From an uncultured Veillonellaceae bacterium (lineage in GTDB: Bacteria > Bacillota > Negativicutes > Selenomonadales > Selenomonadaceae), in assembly GCA_900315575.1 (NCBI GenBank), contig OMZR01000005.1, forward strand, positions 1 through 44,439: a stretch of 44,439 nt of DNA, written 5' to 3'. The translations under genes were made by a program, and so were the position numbers. Positions 25,097 through 35,916 of the stretch are shown here, piece after piece (within the stretch, counting starts at the first letter, position 1; each line of letters opens with the position of its first letter). The notes under the pieces were generated by a model. That model saw only the letters and a list, made by a program, of their open reading frames with translations. It had not been told where the DNA came from and ran no database searches.

Positions 25097-26767
25097 ATGA
25101 TAGATGAAACCATCGACTTTTCCGCCGAAATGGAAGCCCTGACGAAAGATCTCGTCGGCATCCGCAGCGTCAATGGCACGGCAGGGGAGCGCGAAGTCGC
25201 GGAGTTCATTCTCCGCTGGCTGCGCTCTTTTCCGTATTTTGCGGCGCATTCCGAGCGGGCGTTCGCGCAGGAAATCCCGGGCGATACGCTCGGGCGCGAG
25301 AATGTCTTTGCCTATGTGCATGGCACGAAAAAAGCGGAAGGGCCGCGCAAGACGCTCGTTTGGCACGGCCATATCGATACGGTTGGCACGGAGGATTTCG
25401 GCACGCTCGAGCCGTGGGCGAACGACCCGGACAAGCTGCTCGAAAAGCTCCTCGCAGAACCTGACCTGCCCGCCGCCGTGCGGAGCGACCTTGCGACAGG
25501 CGACTGGATGCCCGGCCGCGGCGCCTGCGACATGAAAAGCGGCGACGCCGTGTTCCTCGTGCTGCTGACATATCTCAGCGAGCATACGGATGCGTTTTCC
25601 GGCACGATCGTGCTGTCGCTGAACTGCGTCGAGGAAAACGAGCATACGGGCATCCTGCACGGTCTTGACGTGCTCGACGAGCTCAAGGAACGCGAAGGGC
25701 TCGATTATCTCTTCGCCATCAACAACGATTACATCTGCCCGCTCTATGATGGTGATCCGCACCGCTACCTCTACACAGGCGCGGTCGGCAAGCTGCTGCC
25801 GTGCGTCTATATCCACGGCTGTGAGACGCATGTCGGCCAGTGCTTCGAGGGCTTTGATGCGAGCGTCGCGGCCGCCGAGGTCGTGCGGCGCATCAACTAT
25901 CATACGGAGCTCTGCGACGGCTATCGCGGCGAGTACTCGCTGCCGCCGTCCGTGCTGAAGCTCGCTGACCTCAAGCCGGCCTACAACGTGCAGACGGCGC
26001 AGGAAGCCTGGACGTATTTCAACTACTTCGTCCATGCGGCCAGCGTGGCGGACATCCTCGCAGGGCTCAAGGGCATCGTGAAAGAGAGCATGCACGAGGT
26101 CGCCAGCCGCATCGACACAGAGGCGGAAGCCTATGCAAGGCTCGCCCGTCAGCCTGTCGCGCCGCCGAAATTCCAGCCCGACGTTCTGAGCTATGAAGAG
26201 CTCGTGGCGGCCGTGCGCGAGAAGCGGGGAGCGGAAGCGCTTGACGAAGAACTTGCCGCGATGGCGCGCAAGCTGCGTGCCAAGGGGATTGACCTGCGTG
26301 AAATCTCGCTTGCTATCGTGCGCCACCTCGTGCGCGAACTCCATCCCGCGCGGCCGCTGGCCGTGCTGTTCTTCGCCGCGCCCTACTGCCCGGCGAACAC
26401 GCTGCGGCAGGAAGTCGCTGGAGAGCAGAAGCTTTATGATCAGCTCGAAAGCCTTGTGACATCATTTGGCAAAGAAACCGGCGAGCAGTACAAGATCCTG
26501 CAGTTCTTCCCGAGTCTCTCGGACTCGAGCTATCTCAAGATCGATGACACGCCCGCATCTGTTTCGACGCTTTACAAAAACCTTCCGGGCGGCAAGACGG
26601 TCTCGCCCGTCCCGACGGAGCGCATCCGCAGCCTCTCCATCCCGGCCGTCGATTTTGGCTGCTACGGCAAAGACGCGCACAAGTGGACGGAGCGCATGTA
26701 CAAGCCCTATACGTTTGGCGTGCTGCCGAAGCTGATTCTGAAAGCTGTTGAAAAATTTCTTAATTAA
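25097..26767 (+). CDS. M20-family hydrolase, RocB-like
   Basis: A 556-residue metallohydrolase, close in length and layout to B. subtilis RocB ('arginine utilization protein', M20 family). Metal-binding motifs: VWHGHIDTVG (H90, H92, D94 region), GRGACDMKSGDAVFL (D145) and CVEENEHTGI (E179/E180). M20 enzymes cleave amide bonds in small peptides or acyl-amino acids; RocB itself has no proven reaction. With a guanidino-group hydrolase and amino-acid transporter alongside, an arginine-containing or acylated arginine-like substrate is a reasonable inference. The ATG at 25097 (agga 10 nt upstream) is chosen over a GTG at 25088. Confidence 0.85.
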   Translation: MIDETIDFSAEMEALTKDLVGIRSVNGTAGEREVAEFILRWLRSFPYFAAHSERAFAQEIPGDTLGRENVFAYVHGTKKAEGPRKTLVWHGHIDTVGTEDFGTLEPWANDPDKLLEKLLAEPDLPAAVRSDLATGDWMPGRGACDMKSGDAVFLVLLTYLSEHTDAFSGTIVLSLNCVEENEHTGILHGLDVLDELKEREGLDYLFAINNDYICPLYDGDPHRYLYTGAVGKLLPCVYIHGCETHVGQCFEGFDASVAAAEVVRRINYHTELCDGYRGEYSLPPSVLKLADLKPAYNVQTAQEAWTYFNYFVHAASVADILAGLKGIVKESMHEVASRIDTEAEAYARLARQPVAPPKFQPDVLSYEELVAAVREKRGAEALDEELAAMARKLRAKGIDLREISLAIVRHLVRELHPARPLAVLFFAAPYCPANTLRQEVAGEQKLYDQLESLVTSFGKETGEQYKILQFFPSLSDSSYLKIDDTPASVSTLYKNLPGGKTVSPVPTERIRSLSIPAVDFGCYGKDAHKWTERMYKPYTFGVLPKLILKAVEKFLN

Positions 26768-26785
26768 TGAAAGAAGAGATATGAT

Positions 26786-27625
26786 ATGTATGTAAAAAAT
26801 GGCACGGGCGTCCTGAAGCGCGTCCTCCTTTCGAAACCGCAATACCTCAAAGCGGCCCCCATCAACGAGATCGCGCGAAAGTGGGCGCCGGAGCTTGACG
26901 TGGAGAAGATGCTCCACGAGCATGAGCTCGTCGTCAAAGCGTATCATGACGCAGGCGTCGAAACGGAGTTCCTCGAGCCGGATGCGAACCGGCCGAATTC
27001 CGTCTTCGCCCGCGATTTCGGCGGCTGCGTGCGCGAGGGGTACATCCTCGGCCGCTTCCGCGAGCCGCTGCGATTCCAGGAGCACACGGACTATGAGCGA
27101 CGCATGAAGGAGCTCGGCGTGCCCGTCATCGTCGAGGTCAAGGAAGGCCTTTTCGAGGGTGGCGATTTCATGTTCCTCGATGAGCACACGATTGCGCTCG
27201 GCATGTTCGCGCGCACGGATGAGAAGGGCTTCGAGGAAATCAAGGCAGGCCTTGCGCCTTATGGCTACGAGGTTCTGCCCGTGCCGGGCCCCGAGGCATA
27301 TCTCCATCTCGACATGTGCTTCAACCTCGTCGACGACCACATTGCCGTCGCGTATCCCGGCGCGCTGACGGAGGACTTCAAAAAGGAGCTTGCGAAGCGC
27401 GAGATCGAGATCGAGATCGTGCCCGTGCCGGAAGAGGCCATCTTCGCGCATGGCTGCAACCTCCAGGCCATCGGCGACCATCGCGTGCTTTCGCTGGCGC
27501 GCAACACGCGCGTCAATGAGGAGCTGCGGAAGCGCGGCATGACGGTCATCGAGCTTCCCGTGACGGAGATCCTCAAAGCCGGCGGCGGCCCGCACTGCAT
27601 GACGTTCCCGCTCGAGCGCATCTGA
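26786..27625 (+). CDS. Guanidino-group hydrolase/amidinotransferase family (ADI/DDAH-like)
   Basis: A 279-residue alpha/beta-propeller enzyme of the guanidino-modifying superfamily (arginine deiminase, dimethylarginine hydrolase, amidinotransferase). Catalytic signature complete: NSVFARDFGG (R76, D77), LFEGGDFMFL (E124, D127), YLHLDMCFN (H174) and GGGPHCMTFPLER (nucleophile C271). At 279 residues it lacks the roughly 85-residue helical insert of classical arginine deiminase (about 410 residues), so free arginine to citrulline is only one option; methylated or otherwise modified arginine, or an agmatine-type compound, are others. It follows the RocB-like gene by 18 nt in the same operon. Confidence 0.88.
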   Translation: MYVKNGTGVLKRVLLSKPQYLKAAPINEIARKWAPELDVEKMLHEHELVVKAYHDAGVETEFLEPDANRPNSVFARDFGGCVREGYILGRFREPLRFQEHTDYERRMKELGVPVIVEVKEGLFEGGDFMFLDEHTIALGMFARTDEKGFEEIKAGLAPYGYEVLPVPGPEAYLHLDMCFNLVDDHIAVAYPGALTEDFKKELAKREIEIEIVPVPEEAIFAHGCNLQAIGDHRVLSLARNTRVNEELRKRGMTVIELPVTEILKAGGGPHCMTFPLERI

Positions 27626-27637
27626 TGCAGGTTTTCG

Positions 27638-27666
27638 TTGACAGGAGCGCGGCACTGTACTAGAAT
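27638..27666 (+). promoter_or_regulatory. Strong sigma-A promoter ahead of the ABC transporter genes
   Basis: -35 TTGACA (27638-27643), 17-bp spacer, -10 TAGAAT (27661-27666). It gives the transporter a near-consensus promoter independent of the regulator's operon promoter. Confidence 0.8.
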
Positions 27667-27700
27667 AAAAAACTGTGAATCCTGCATATTTATAAATCAT

Positions 27701-27715
27701 GGGGCCTAGGGCCCC
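27701..27715 (+). promoter_or_regulatory. GC-only hairpin in the transporter leader
   Basis: GGGGCC (27701-27706), loop TAG, GGCCCC (27710-27715). It sits 8 nt before the ribosome binding site gggtgg (27723-27728) with no T-run, so a translational or stability element is more likely than a terminator. Confidence 0.55.
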
Positions 27716-27733
27716 TGGAACCGGGTGGATTTT

Positions 27734-28385
27734 ATGAATTTCAACTTCGACCTCATCGTCAACTCGTTCCCGCTGCTGCTTTTGGGAGCGGTCATCACGG
27801 TCAAGATCACGGCCATGTCTGTTGCGCTCGGCATCGTCATCGGTCTGTTCGCGGGCATCGCGCGCATCTGCCGCGTGAAGCCGCTCCGATGGATTTCGGC
27901 CGTCTATGTCGACTTCTTCCGCGGCACGCCGCTGCTCGTCCAGATCTTCCTGTTCTACTTCGCCGTGCCGGTCATCACGGGCCAGCGCATCGACCCGTAT
28001 GTCGCGGCCGTCGGCTCGTGCGGCATCAACTCGGGCGCGTACATCGCCGAGATCGTCCGCGCCGGCATCCAGTCCATTGACGAAGGCCAGATGGAAGCGG
28101 GCCGCTCGCTCGGCATGACGTGGACGCAGACGATGCGCTACGTCATCGTGCCGCAGGCCATGAAGCGCGTCATCCCGCCGCTCGGCAACGAGTTCATCGC
28201 ACTGCTGAAGGATTCGTCCCTCGTCTCCGTCATCGGTTTCGAAGAGCTCACGCGCCGCGGCCAGCTCATCATCGCAAAGACGTATGCCTCGCTCGAAATC
28301 TGGTTCAGCGTCGCCATCATCTATCTCGTCATGACGCTGACGATTTCCCGCTTTGTTGCATTCCTGGAAAAGAGGTACAACCCCG

Positions 28386-28399
<14 letters not shown>
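27734..28399 (+). CDS. Polar amino-acid ABC transporter permease
   Basis: A 221-residue permease of the HisM/GlnP family. Five membrane helices start with [20 protein letters not shown]. The conserved [19 protein letters not shown] and the EAA loop ([20 protein letters not shown] with [17 protein letters not shown]) are clear. The ATG at 27734 is used; a GTG at 27725 overlaps the ribosome binding site. It forms a transporter with the next gene, which it overlaps by 14 nt. No substrate-binding protein gene is in the window. Confidence 0.94.
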
Positions 28400-29105
<706 letters not shown>

Positions 29106-29154
29106 AACTCATTTTCAAAGATTTCGAGAACGAAAGGACAACGAAAGCTTTCCA

Positions 29155-29183
29155 TTGACAGAGCTATGGAGAAACCGTATAAT
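29155..29183 (+). promoter_or_regulatory. Perfect consensus sigma-A promoter of the cold-shock gene
   Basis: -35 TTGACA (29155-29160), 17-bp spacer, -10 TATAAT (29178-29183): all 12 consensus bases and ideal spacing. Confidence 0.93.
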
Positions 29184-29184
29184 G

Positions 29185-29215
29185 AATATGTGACCGGCAC
29201 ACGCGGTCACATATT
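29185..29215 (+). promoter_or_regulatory. 12-bp stem-loop at the cold-shock transcript start
   Basis: 29185-29196 pairs perfectly with 29204-29215 (aatatgtgaccg against cggtcacatatt), loop of 7. It begins one base after the -10, so it spans the expected start site: an operator palindrome, a 5'-stabilising hairpin or a cold-responsive structure. The aggagg of the gene lies 8 nt after it. Confidence 0.7.
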
Positions 29216-29235
29216 GCATTTTAGGAGGAATCACC

Positions 29236-29436
29236 ATGGTCGGCAAAGTAAAATGGTTCAGCGCAGAAAAGGGATATGGATTCATCGCTCGCGAGGACGG
29301 CGACGATGTGTTCGTTCATTTCTCCGCCATCCAGGATGAAGGTTTCAAGACGCTCAACGAGGGGCAGGACGTCGAGTTCGACATCGTCGAGGGCGCACGC
29401 GGCCCGCAGGCAGCCAACGTCGTCAAGACGGCCTGA
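29236..29436 (+). CDS. Cold-shock protein (CspA family)
   Basis: A 66-residue single cold-shock domain. [20 protein letters not shown] carries RNP1 (KGYGFI) and [10 protein letters not shown] carries RNP2 (VFVHF); the protein ends [10 protein letters not shown]. It is an RNA chaperone that melts mRNA structure and may act as an antiterminator. aggagg is 8-9 nt upstream of the ATG. Monocistronic, with a consensus promoter and terminator. Confidence 0.97.
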   Translation: MVGKVKWFSAEKGYGFIAREDGDDVFVHFSAIQDEGFKTLNEGQDVEFDIVEGARGPQAANVVKTA

Positions 29437-29457
29437 GGCACAAGCAGGAAAAACAGC

Positions 29458-29490
29458 GGCCTTCCCGAGGGTTCTCGGGAGGGCCTTTTG
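29458..29490 (+). terminator. Terminator after the cold-shock gene
   Basis: 12-bp stem (one G-U) between 29458-29469 and 29474-29485, loop ggtt, followed by ttttgtttt. Confidence 0.92.
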
Positions 29491-29604
29491 TTTTCCTGTG
29501 CTTCCATAGTATTCAGAAAATTTTTGGATACAGGAAGGAATTTCCCCTGCGCTATCGAATACTACAAGTACAAGCACAGGAACATGAGAAAGGGGATGTG
29601 TCTT

Positions 29605-30159
29605 ATGGCAACATTCACAATCAGAGGCAAAAATATCGAAATCACCCCATCGCTTCGCGAGTACGTGGAGAAGCGCGTCGGCAAGGTAACGAAATACTTT
29701 GAGAAAGTCGGTGAGATCACTGTGCTCCTCACCGTCTCGAAAGGGCGTCATATCGTCGAGGTGACGGTCCCCATCCAGGGCGGCATCGTCCTGCGCGGCG
29801 AGGAAGCCACCATGGACATGTATACATCCATCGATCTGGTCGTCGAGAAGCTCGAGCGCCAGATCCACAAGCAGAAGACGAAGCTCGCGCGTCGTTTCCG
29901 CGGCGGCGGCTTCAAGGCCGAGGTCATCGAGGAGCAGGAGAAGGACCATCCCGTCGACAAGCGTGATGAAAGCGCCGAGTATCCGGTCGTCAAGACGAAG
30001 CGCTTCGTCGTGAAGCCGATGGACGTCCAGGAAGCCATCATGCAGATGAACCTGCTCGATCACAACTTCTTCGTGTTCCGTGACAGCGAGACGGAGGAAG
30101 TCAACGTCGTCTACCGCCGCACGGACGGCAACTACGGCCTGATCGAGTCCGGCAACTGA
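29605..30159 (+). CDS. hpf: Ribosome hibernation promoting factor, long form
   Basis: A 184-residue long HPF (also annotated raiA/yfiA). The N-terminal S30AE domain (about 1-100) opens ATFTIRGKNIEITPSLREYV. A charged linker leads to the C-terminal dimerisation domain (about 128-184: YPVVKTKRFVVKPMDVQEAI, then MQMNLLDHNFFVFRD). Long forms join 70S ribosomes into 100S dimers in stationary phase. The ATG at 29605 follows agggg by 9 nt; an in-frame ATG at 29596 overlaps that site. Next to csp, as part of a stress-related pair, but with its own terminator. Confidence 0.95.
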   Translation: MATFTIRGKNIEITPSLREYVEKRVGKVTKYFEKVGEITVLLTVSKGRHIVEVTVPIQGGIVLRGEEATMDMYTSIDLVVEKLERQIHKQKTKLARRFRGGGFKAEVIEEQEKDHPVDKRDESAEYPVVKTKRFVVKPMDVQEAIMQMNLLDHNFFVFRDSETEEVNVVYRRTDGNYGLIESGN

Positions 30160-30194
30160 AGCGGCTCGGTCATCTGACAATCGAAGGTTCGCAG

Positions 30195-30232
30195 GGGACT
30201 GCCCGCGCAGGAGCGTGCGGCAGTCCCTTTTT
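30195..30232 (+). terminator. Terminator after hpf
   Basis: GGGACTGCC (30195-30203) pairs with GGCAGTCCC (30219-30227), partly paired loop, then five Ts. Confidence 0.9.
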
Positions 30233-30251
30233 GTATTGCAAGGAGAAGACC

Positions 30252-31277
30252 ATGAAAACATATCAGCCGCTGGTTTCTATCATCATCCCGCTCTACAACC
30301 GGCGGAGATACATCGAGGAATGCATTGACAGCATCTTTGCACAGACGTGCCAGGATTTCGAGGTCTTTGTCGTTGATGATGGCTCGACGGATGGTGGGGC
30401 GGAGCTCTGTGAGGAAAAGTATGGCGGTGATGCGCGGTTCCATCTTGTGCGGCAGAAGAATGAAGGCGCCTGGGCTGCGCGGAATCATGGCATCGATCTT
30501 GCGCACGGACGGTATGTAACATTTCTGGACAACGACGATTTCCTCGGTGCGCAGAATGGGCTTCAGTACATGGCGGATCTCGCAGATCAGACGCAGGCGG
30601 ACGTTACAGCGTCGATGGGATGCTACGACCTCCTCGATGGCGACAATCATCTCCATCCGCGTTTTGACGATCCTGCGCACAAAGAGCACCCTTATGTGCT
30701 GTCCGATACGATGGAAGGGCGCATGGCATGGTACGACCAGTATGCGAGCGCGGCAATCTGGAACAAGTTCTTCCGCCGCGACTTCCTCGAACGCTATCAC
30801 ATCCGCTTTCCGAAAACACGGTATCATGAGGACTGCCTCTTTGTTATCCCGTGCCTGTTCCGTGCGAAGACGTATGTCTGTACGCCATTCCTTTACTATG
30901 TCTACCGCATTTCGCATGGTTCAATCTTGCGTGCACCGAAGACGCTCGATGATATGGAGGAGATCGTCCAGACGATGCCGCGCATCCTGCGGTCTGTCGA
31001 CGATTTTCTCGGGGACATGCCGTACTTCAAGCAGCATCCGGCGTCGCTGCGTCTGGTGAAGGAACGGCAGCTTGACGAGCTGCTGAAGATGCCGCGGCAA
31101 TGGGGATTCTATCCGACGCCGACGGAGCATGTCGACGCGATGAAGGATGCCGTGCAGGAAGCCTTTGCTTCGATAGAGCTTTCAACAAAAGAGATGACGC
31201 TCCTCCTCGCGTATCTCTTCACCCGGTACAACGAGGATTGTGCCATCTTGGAAAAAGAATCTGGAAGCAGGGAATAA
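30252..31277 (+). CDS. Stand-alone GT2 family glycosyltransferase
   Basis: A 341-residue GT-A enzyme: PLVSIIIPLYNRRRYIEECI, VVDDGSTDGGAELCEEKYGG, GAWAARNHGIDLAHGRYVTF and the metal motif LDNDD. The C-terminal about 150 residues are helical without membrane segments. aggag 6 nt upstream sets the ATG at 30252. It is bounded by terminators on both sides and is not near the main polysaccharide cluster. It resembles capsule or LPS side-chain transferases; donor and acceptor unknown. Confidence 0.88.
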   Translation: MKTYQPLVSIIIPLYNRRRYIEECIDSIFAQTCQDFEVFVVDDGSTDGGAELCEEKYGGDARFHLVRQKNEGAWAARNHGIDLAHGRYVTFLDNDDFLGAQNGLQYMADLADQTQADVTASMGCYDLLDGDNHLHPRFDDPAHKEHPYVLSDTMEGRMAWYDQYASAAIWNKFFRRDFLERYHIRFPKTRYHEDCLFVIPCLFRAKTYVCTPFLYYVYRISHGSILRAPKTLDDMEEIVQTMPRILRSVDDFLGDMPYFKQHPASLRLVKERQLDELLKMPRQWGFYPTPTEHVDAMKDAVQEAFASIELSTKEMTLLLAYLFTRYNEDCAILEKESGSRE

Positions 31278-31307
31278 GCATTCCATGGAAGAGCATTCCA
31301 TGGAAGA
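31278..31307 (+). repeat. Tandem 15-bp direct repeat
   Basis: GCATTCCATGGAAGA occurs twice without a gap (31278-31292 and 31293-31307). Each unit contains the palindrome TTCCATGGAA. It lies directly after the stop codon of the GT2 gene and before its terminator. Confidence 0.8.
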
Positions 31308-31344
31308 AGCAGGAAGACGAGCACATTCGCCCTTCCTGCTTTTA
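31307..31344 (+). terminator. Terminator after the GT2 gene
   Basis: AAGCAGGAAG (31307-31316) pairs with CTTCCTGCTT (31332-31341), 15-nt loop, followed by further Ts. Confidence 0.8.
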
Positions 31345-31373
31345 TTGACTTCTATAAACGTGTCTGATAAAAT
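31345..31373 (+). promoter_or_regulatory. Sigma-A promoter of secA
   Basis: -35 TTGACT (31345-31350), 17-bp spacer, -10 TAAAAT (31368-31373). It starts right at the end of the preceding terminator's T-run. Confidence 0.8.
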
Positions 31374-31445
31374 CAATAGATGGATTTTACAACGTAGACG
31401 GAATAAAAATGCCATAAAATAGATTCCTTCGAGGAGTGGATACAT

Positions 31446-33965
<2,520 letters not shown>

Positions 33966-33969
33966 GGAC

Positions 33970-34054
33970 AAGTTGGTATTCTTGTCAGGCTGACGCATCC
34001 AACTACTCCCACCACCGCTTCGCGGTCCCCCTCCCTCAAAGAGGGAGGCTGAAA
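33970..34054 (-). repeat. Interspersed palindromic repeat, type A, copy a
   Basis: Read on the minus strand: cttttcag, stem 1 CCTCCCT/AGGGAGG, ggg, stem 2 ACCGC-gaa-GCGGT, ggtgggagtagttggatgcg, and the tail cagcctgacaagaat. The same tail occurs in copy e. It fills the secA-prfB gap. Confidence 0.85.
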
Positions 34055-34072
34055 AGTAACGAAAGGAACGAA

Positions 34073-35179
34073 ATGCTAGAAGATATCAAGCCCCGTCTCG
34101 GGGAACTCCAGGAAAAGCTCGACCAGATGGAGCAGTCGCTCGAAGTCCCGGCAAAGGAAGAGAAGATTGCCGAGCTCGAGTACAAGATGGGCGAGCCGAC
34201 GTTCTGGGATGACGCCGAAGAAGCGCAGAAGATCAACCAGGAACTCAACGACGTCAAGATCAGCGTCGACAAGTACAAGAACCTCAAGACGAAATTCGAA
34301 GATGCCCAGACGCTCTGGGAAATGGCTGTCGAGGATGAAGACGAGTCGCTCGAAGACGAAATCAACAGCGACCTCGACAACGTCGCCGAAGGCCTCGAAA
34401 ATCTCCAGCTCGAAGTGCTGCTCTCTGGCCCCTATGATGCGAACAACGCCATCCTCACGCTCCATGCGGGTGCGGGCGGAACAGAGGCACAGGACTGGAC
34501 GCAGATGCTGCTGCGCATGTACGGCCGCTGGGCCGAGCGCCACGGCTTTACGGTCGAGACGGCCGACCTGCTGCCCGGCGATGAGGCCGGCGTCAAATCG
34601 GCGACGCTCTTCATCAAGGGTCACAATGCCTACGGCTTCCTGAAGTCGGAGAAGGGCATCCACCGCCTCGTGCGCATTTCGCCGTTTGATGCGAATGCGC
34701 GCCGCCACACGTCGTTTGCGGCCTGCGACATCATGCCGGAAATCGATGACGCCGTCGAGGTGGACATCAACATGGCCGACGTCCGCGTCGATACGTACCG
34801 CGCTTCGGGCGCTGGCGGCCAGCACATCAACAAGACGTCGTCCGCCGTGCGCATGACGCATGAGCCGACGGGCATCGTCGTGCAGTGCCAGAACGAGCGC
34901 TCGCAGCTCCAGAACCGCGAGCAGTGCCTCAAGATGCTCCGTGCCAAGCTGTTCGAGCTCGAGCAGGAGAAGAAGGAGAAGGAGCTCGCGAAGCTTGAGG
35001 GCGACCAGCAGAAGATCGAGTGGGGCAGCCAGATCCGCTCCTATGTCTTCCAGCCCTATACGATGGTGAAAGACCATCGCACGAACGAGGAAACGGGCAA
35101 CGTGCAGGCCGTCATGGATGGCGATCTCGACCCGTTCATCCGCGCCTACCTCTCGGCCAAGGCGAACCATGAAATCTAA
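34073..35179 (+). CDS. prfB: Peptide chain release factor 2
   Basis: A 368-residue RF2. The N-terminal helical domain opens MLEDIKPRLGELQEKLDQME. The stop-codon-reading SPF motif (RISPFDANARRH) marks UGA/UAA recognition, and ASGAGGQHINKTSSAVRMTH holds the catalytic GGQ. The frame runs uninterrupted from the ATG at 34073, so the programmed +1 frameshift site of many prfB genes is absent and this form of autoregulation is missing. gaaagga precedes the start. Confidence 0.97.
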   Translation: MLEDIKPRLGELQEKLDQMEQSLEVPAKEEKIAELEYKMGEPTFWDDAEEAQKINQELNDVKISVDKYKNLKTKFEDAQTLWEMAVEDEDESLEDEINSDLDNVAEGLENLQLEVLLSGPYDANNAILTLHAGAGGTEAQDWTQMLLRMYGRWAERHGFTVETADLLPGDEAGVKSATLFIKGHNAYGFLKSEKGIHRLVRISPFDANARRHTSFAACDIMPEIDDAVEVDINMADVRVDTYRASGAGGQHINKTSSAVRMTHEPTGIVVQCQNERSQLQNREQCLKMLRAKLFELEQEKKEKELAKLEGDQQKIEWGSQIRSYVFQPYTMVKDHRTNEETGNVQAVMDGDLDPFIRAYLSAKANHEI

Positions 35180-35900
35180 GATTTCGATTGCCGTCATCCT
35201 GCTGATTGCCATCGTGCTCGCGTTTGGCGAGGTCGTGGCTCCGGCGCTTGCCGAGAGCACGGTCGCGCACCGCATCACGGCGAAGACGGGTTCGCAGGAC
35301 GTCATGGTGCAGTTTTCCTCGACGCCGCGCTTCCTGATGCTTTTAGGCCAGATCGACCATGTCCATGCTGTCGTGCATCAGGGACGTCTCGGCGAAGTCC
35401 TTGTCAGCGAGCTCGCGCTCGATGGCTCGGACGTGCGCCTCGACATGCCGGCACTCGTGAATAGCGAAGATGTCCAGGTCAAGAGCGCGGGCGAGCTCAA
35501 GCTCACGGGCATCGTGACGGAGGACAACCTCAAGGAGCTCCTCGCACGCAAGGCCGACAAGCTTGAAAACGCCGAAGTTTCGATTGCGCCCGATGGCGTG
35601 ACGGTGAAGGCGAATGTCAAGGTGTTCGGCCGCATGGCGGACGCCGAGCTCACGGGCACGGTCGTCGATGACTGTGGCGAGCTCTTGTTCCACATGACGA
35701 GCCTGACGCTCTCGAATGCGCCGTTCGGCAAGGCGAGCCTCGGCAGCCTGTTCGGCGACATCCCCATCGTCAAGCGCGGCAAGATGCCGTTCGGCCTGCG
35801 CGTGACGGACACGAAGATGCAGGCGGGCAAAGTCGTCATCACGGCGACATATGATGCGAACGCCGGCAGCTCTGACGTGCTCGCACCTTATTACGAATAA
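35169..35900 (+). CDS. DUF2993 (LmeA-like) exported protein
   Basis: A 243-residue protein with an N-terminal signal or anchor (ISIAVILLIAIVLAFGEVVA) and a beta-rich DUF2993 domain (about 30-240), including QIDHVHAVVHQGRLGEVLVS and repeated strands. DUF2993 proteins such as mycobacterial LmeA bind lipids or lipoglycans at the envelope; a lipid-binding TULIP-like role is suggested by family, not proven here. The ATG at 35169 overlaps the prfB end by 11 nt. It sits with DUF5693 and csaB in a row. Confidence 0.8.
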   Translation: MKSKISIAVILLIAIVLAFGEVVAPALAESTVAHRITAKTGSQDVMVQFSSTPRFLMLLGQIDHVHAVVHQGRLGEVLVSELALDGSDVRLDMPALVNSEDVQVKSAGELKLTGIVTEDNLKELLARKADKLENAEVSIAPDGVTVKANVKVFGRMADAELTGTVVDDCGELLFHMTSLTLSNAPFGKASLGSLFGDIPIVKRGKMPFGLRVTDTKMQAGKVVITATYDANAGSSDVLAPYYE

Positions 35901-35916
35901 GAAGGAAACATTTCGA

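Noticed and set aside
34073..34160. Programmed +1 frameshift site in prfB
   Set aside because: Looked for an in-frame TGA around codon 20-30; none is present.
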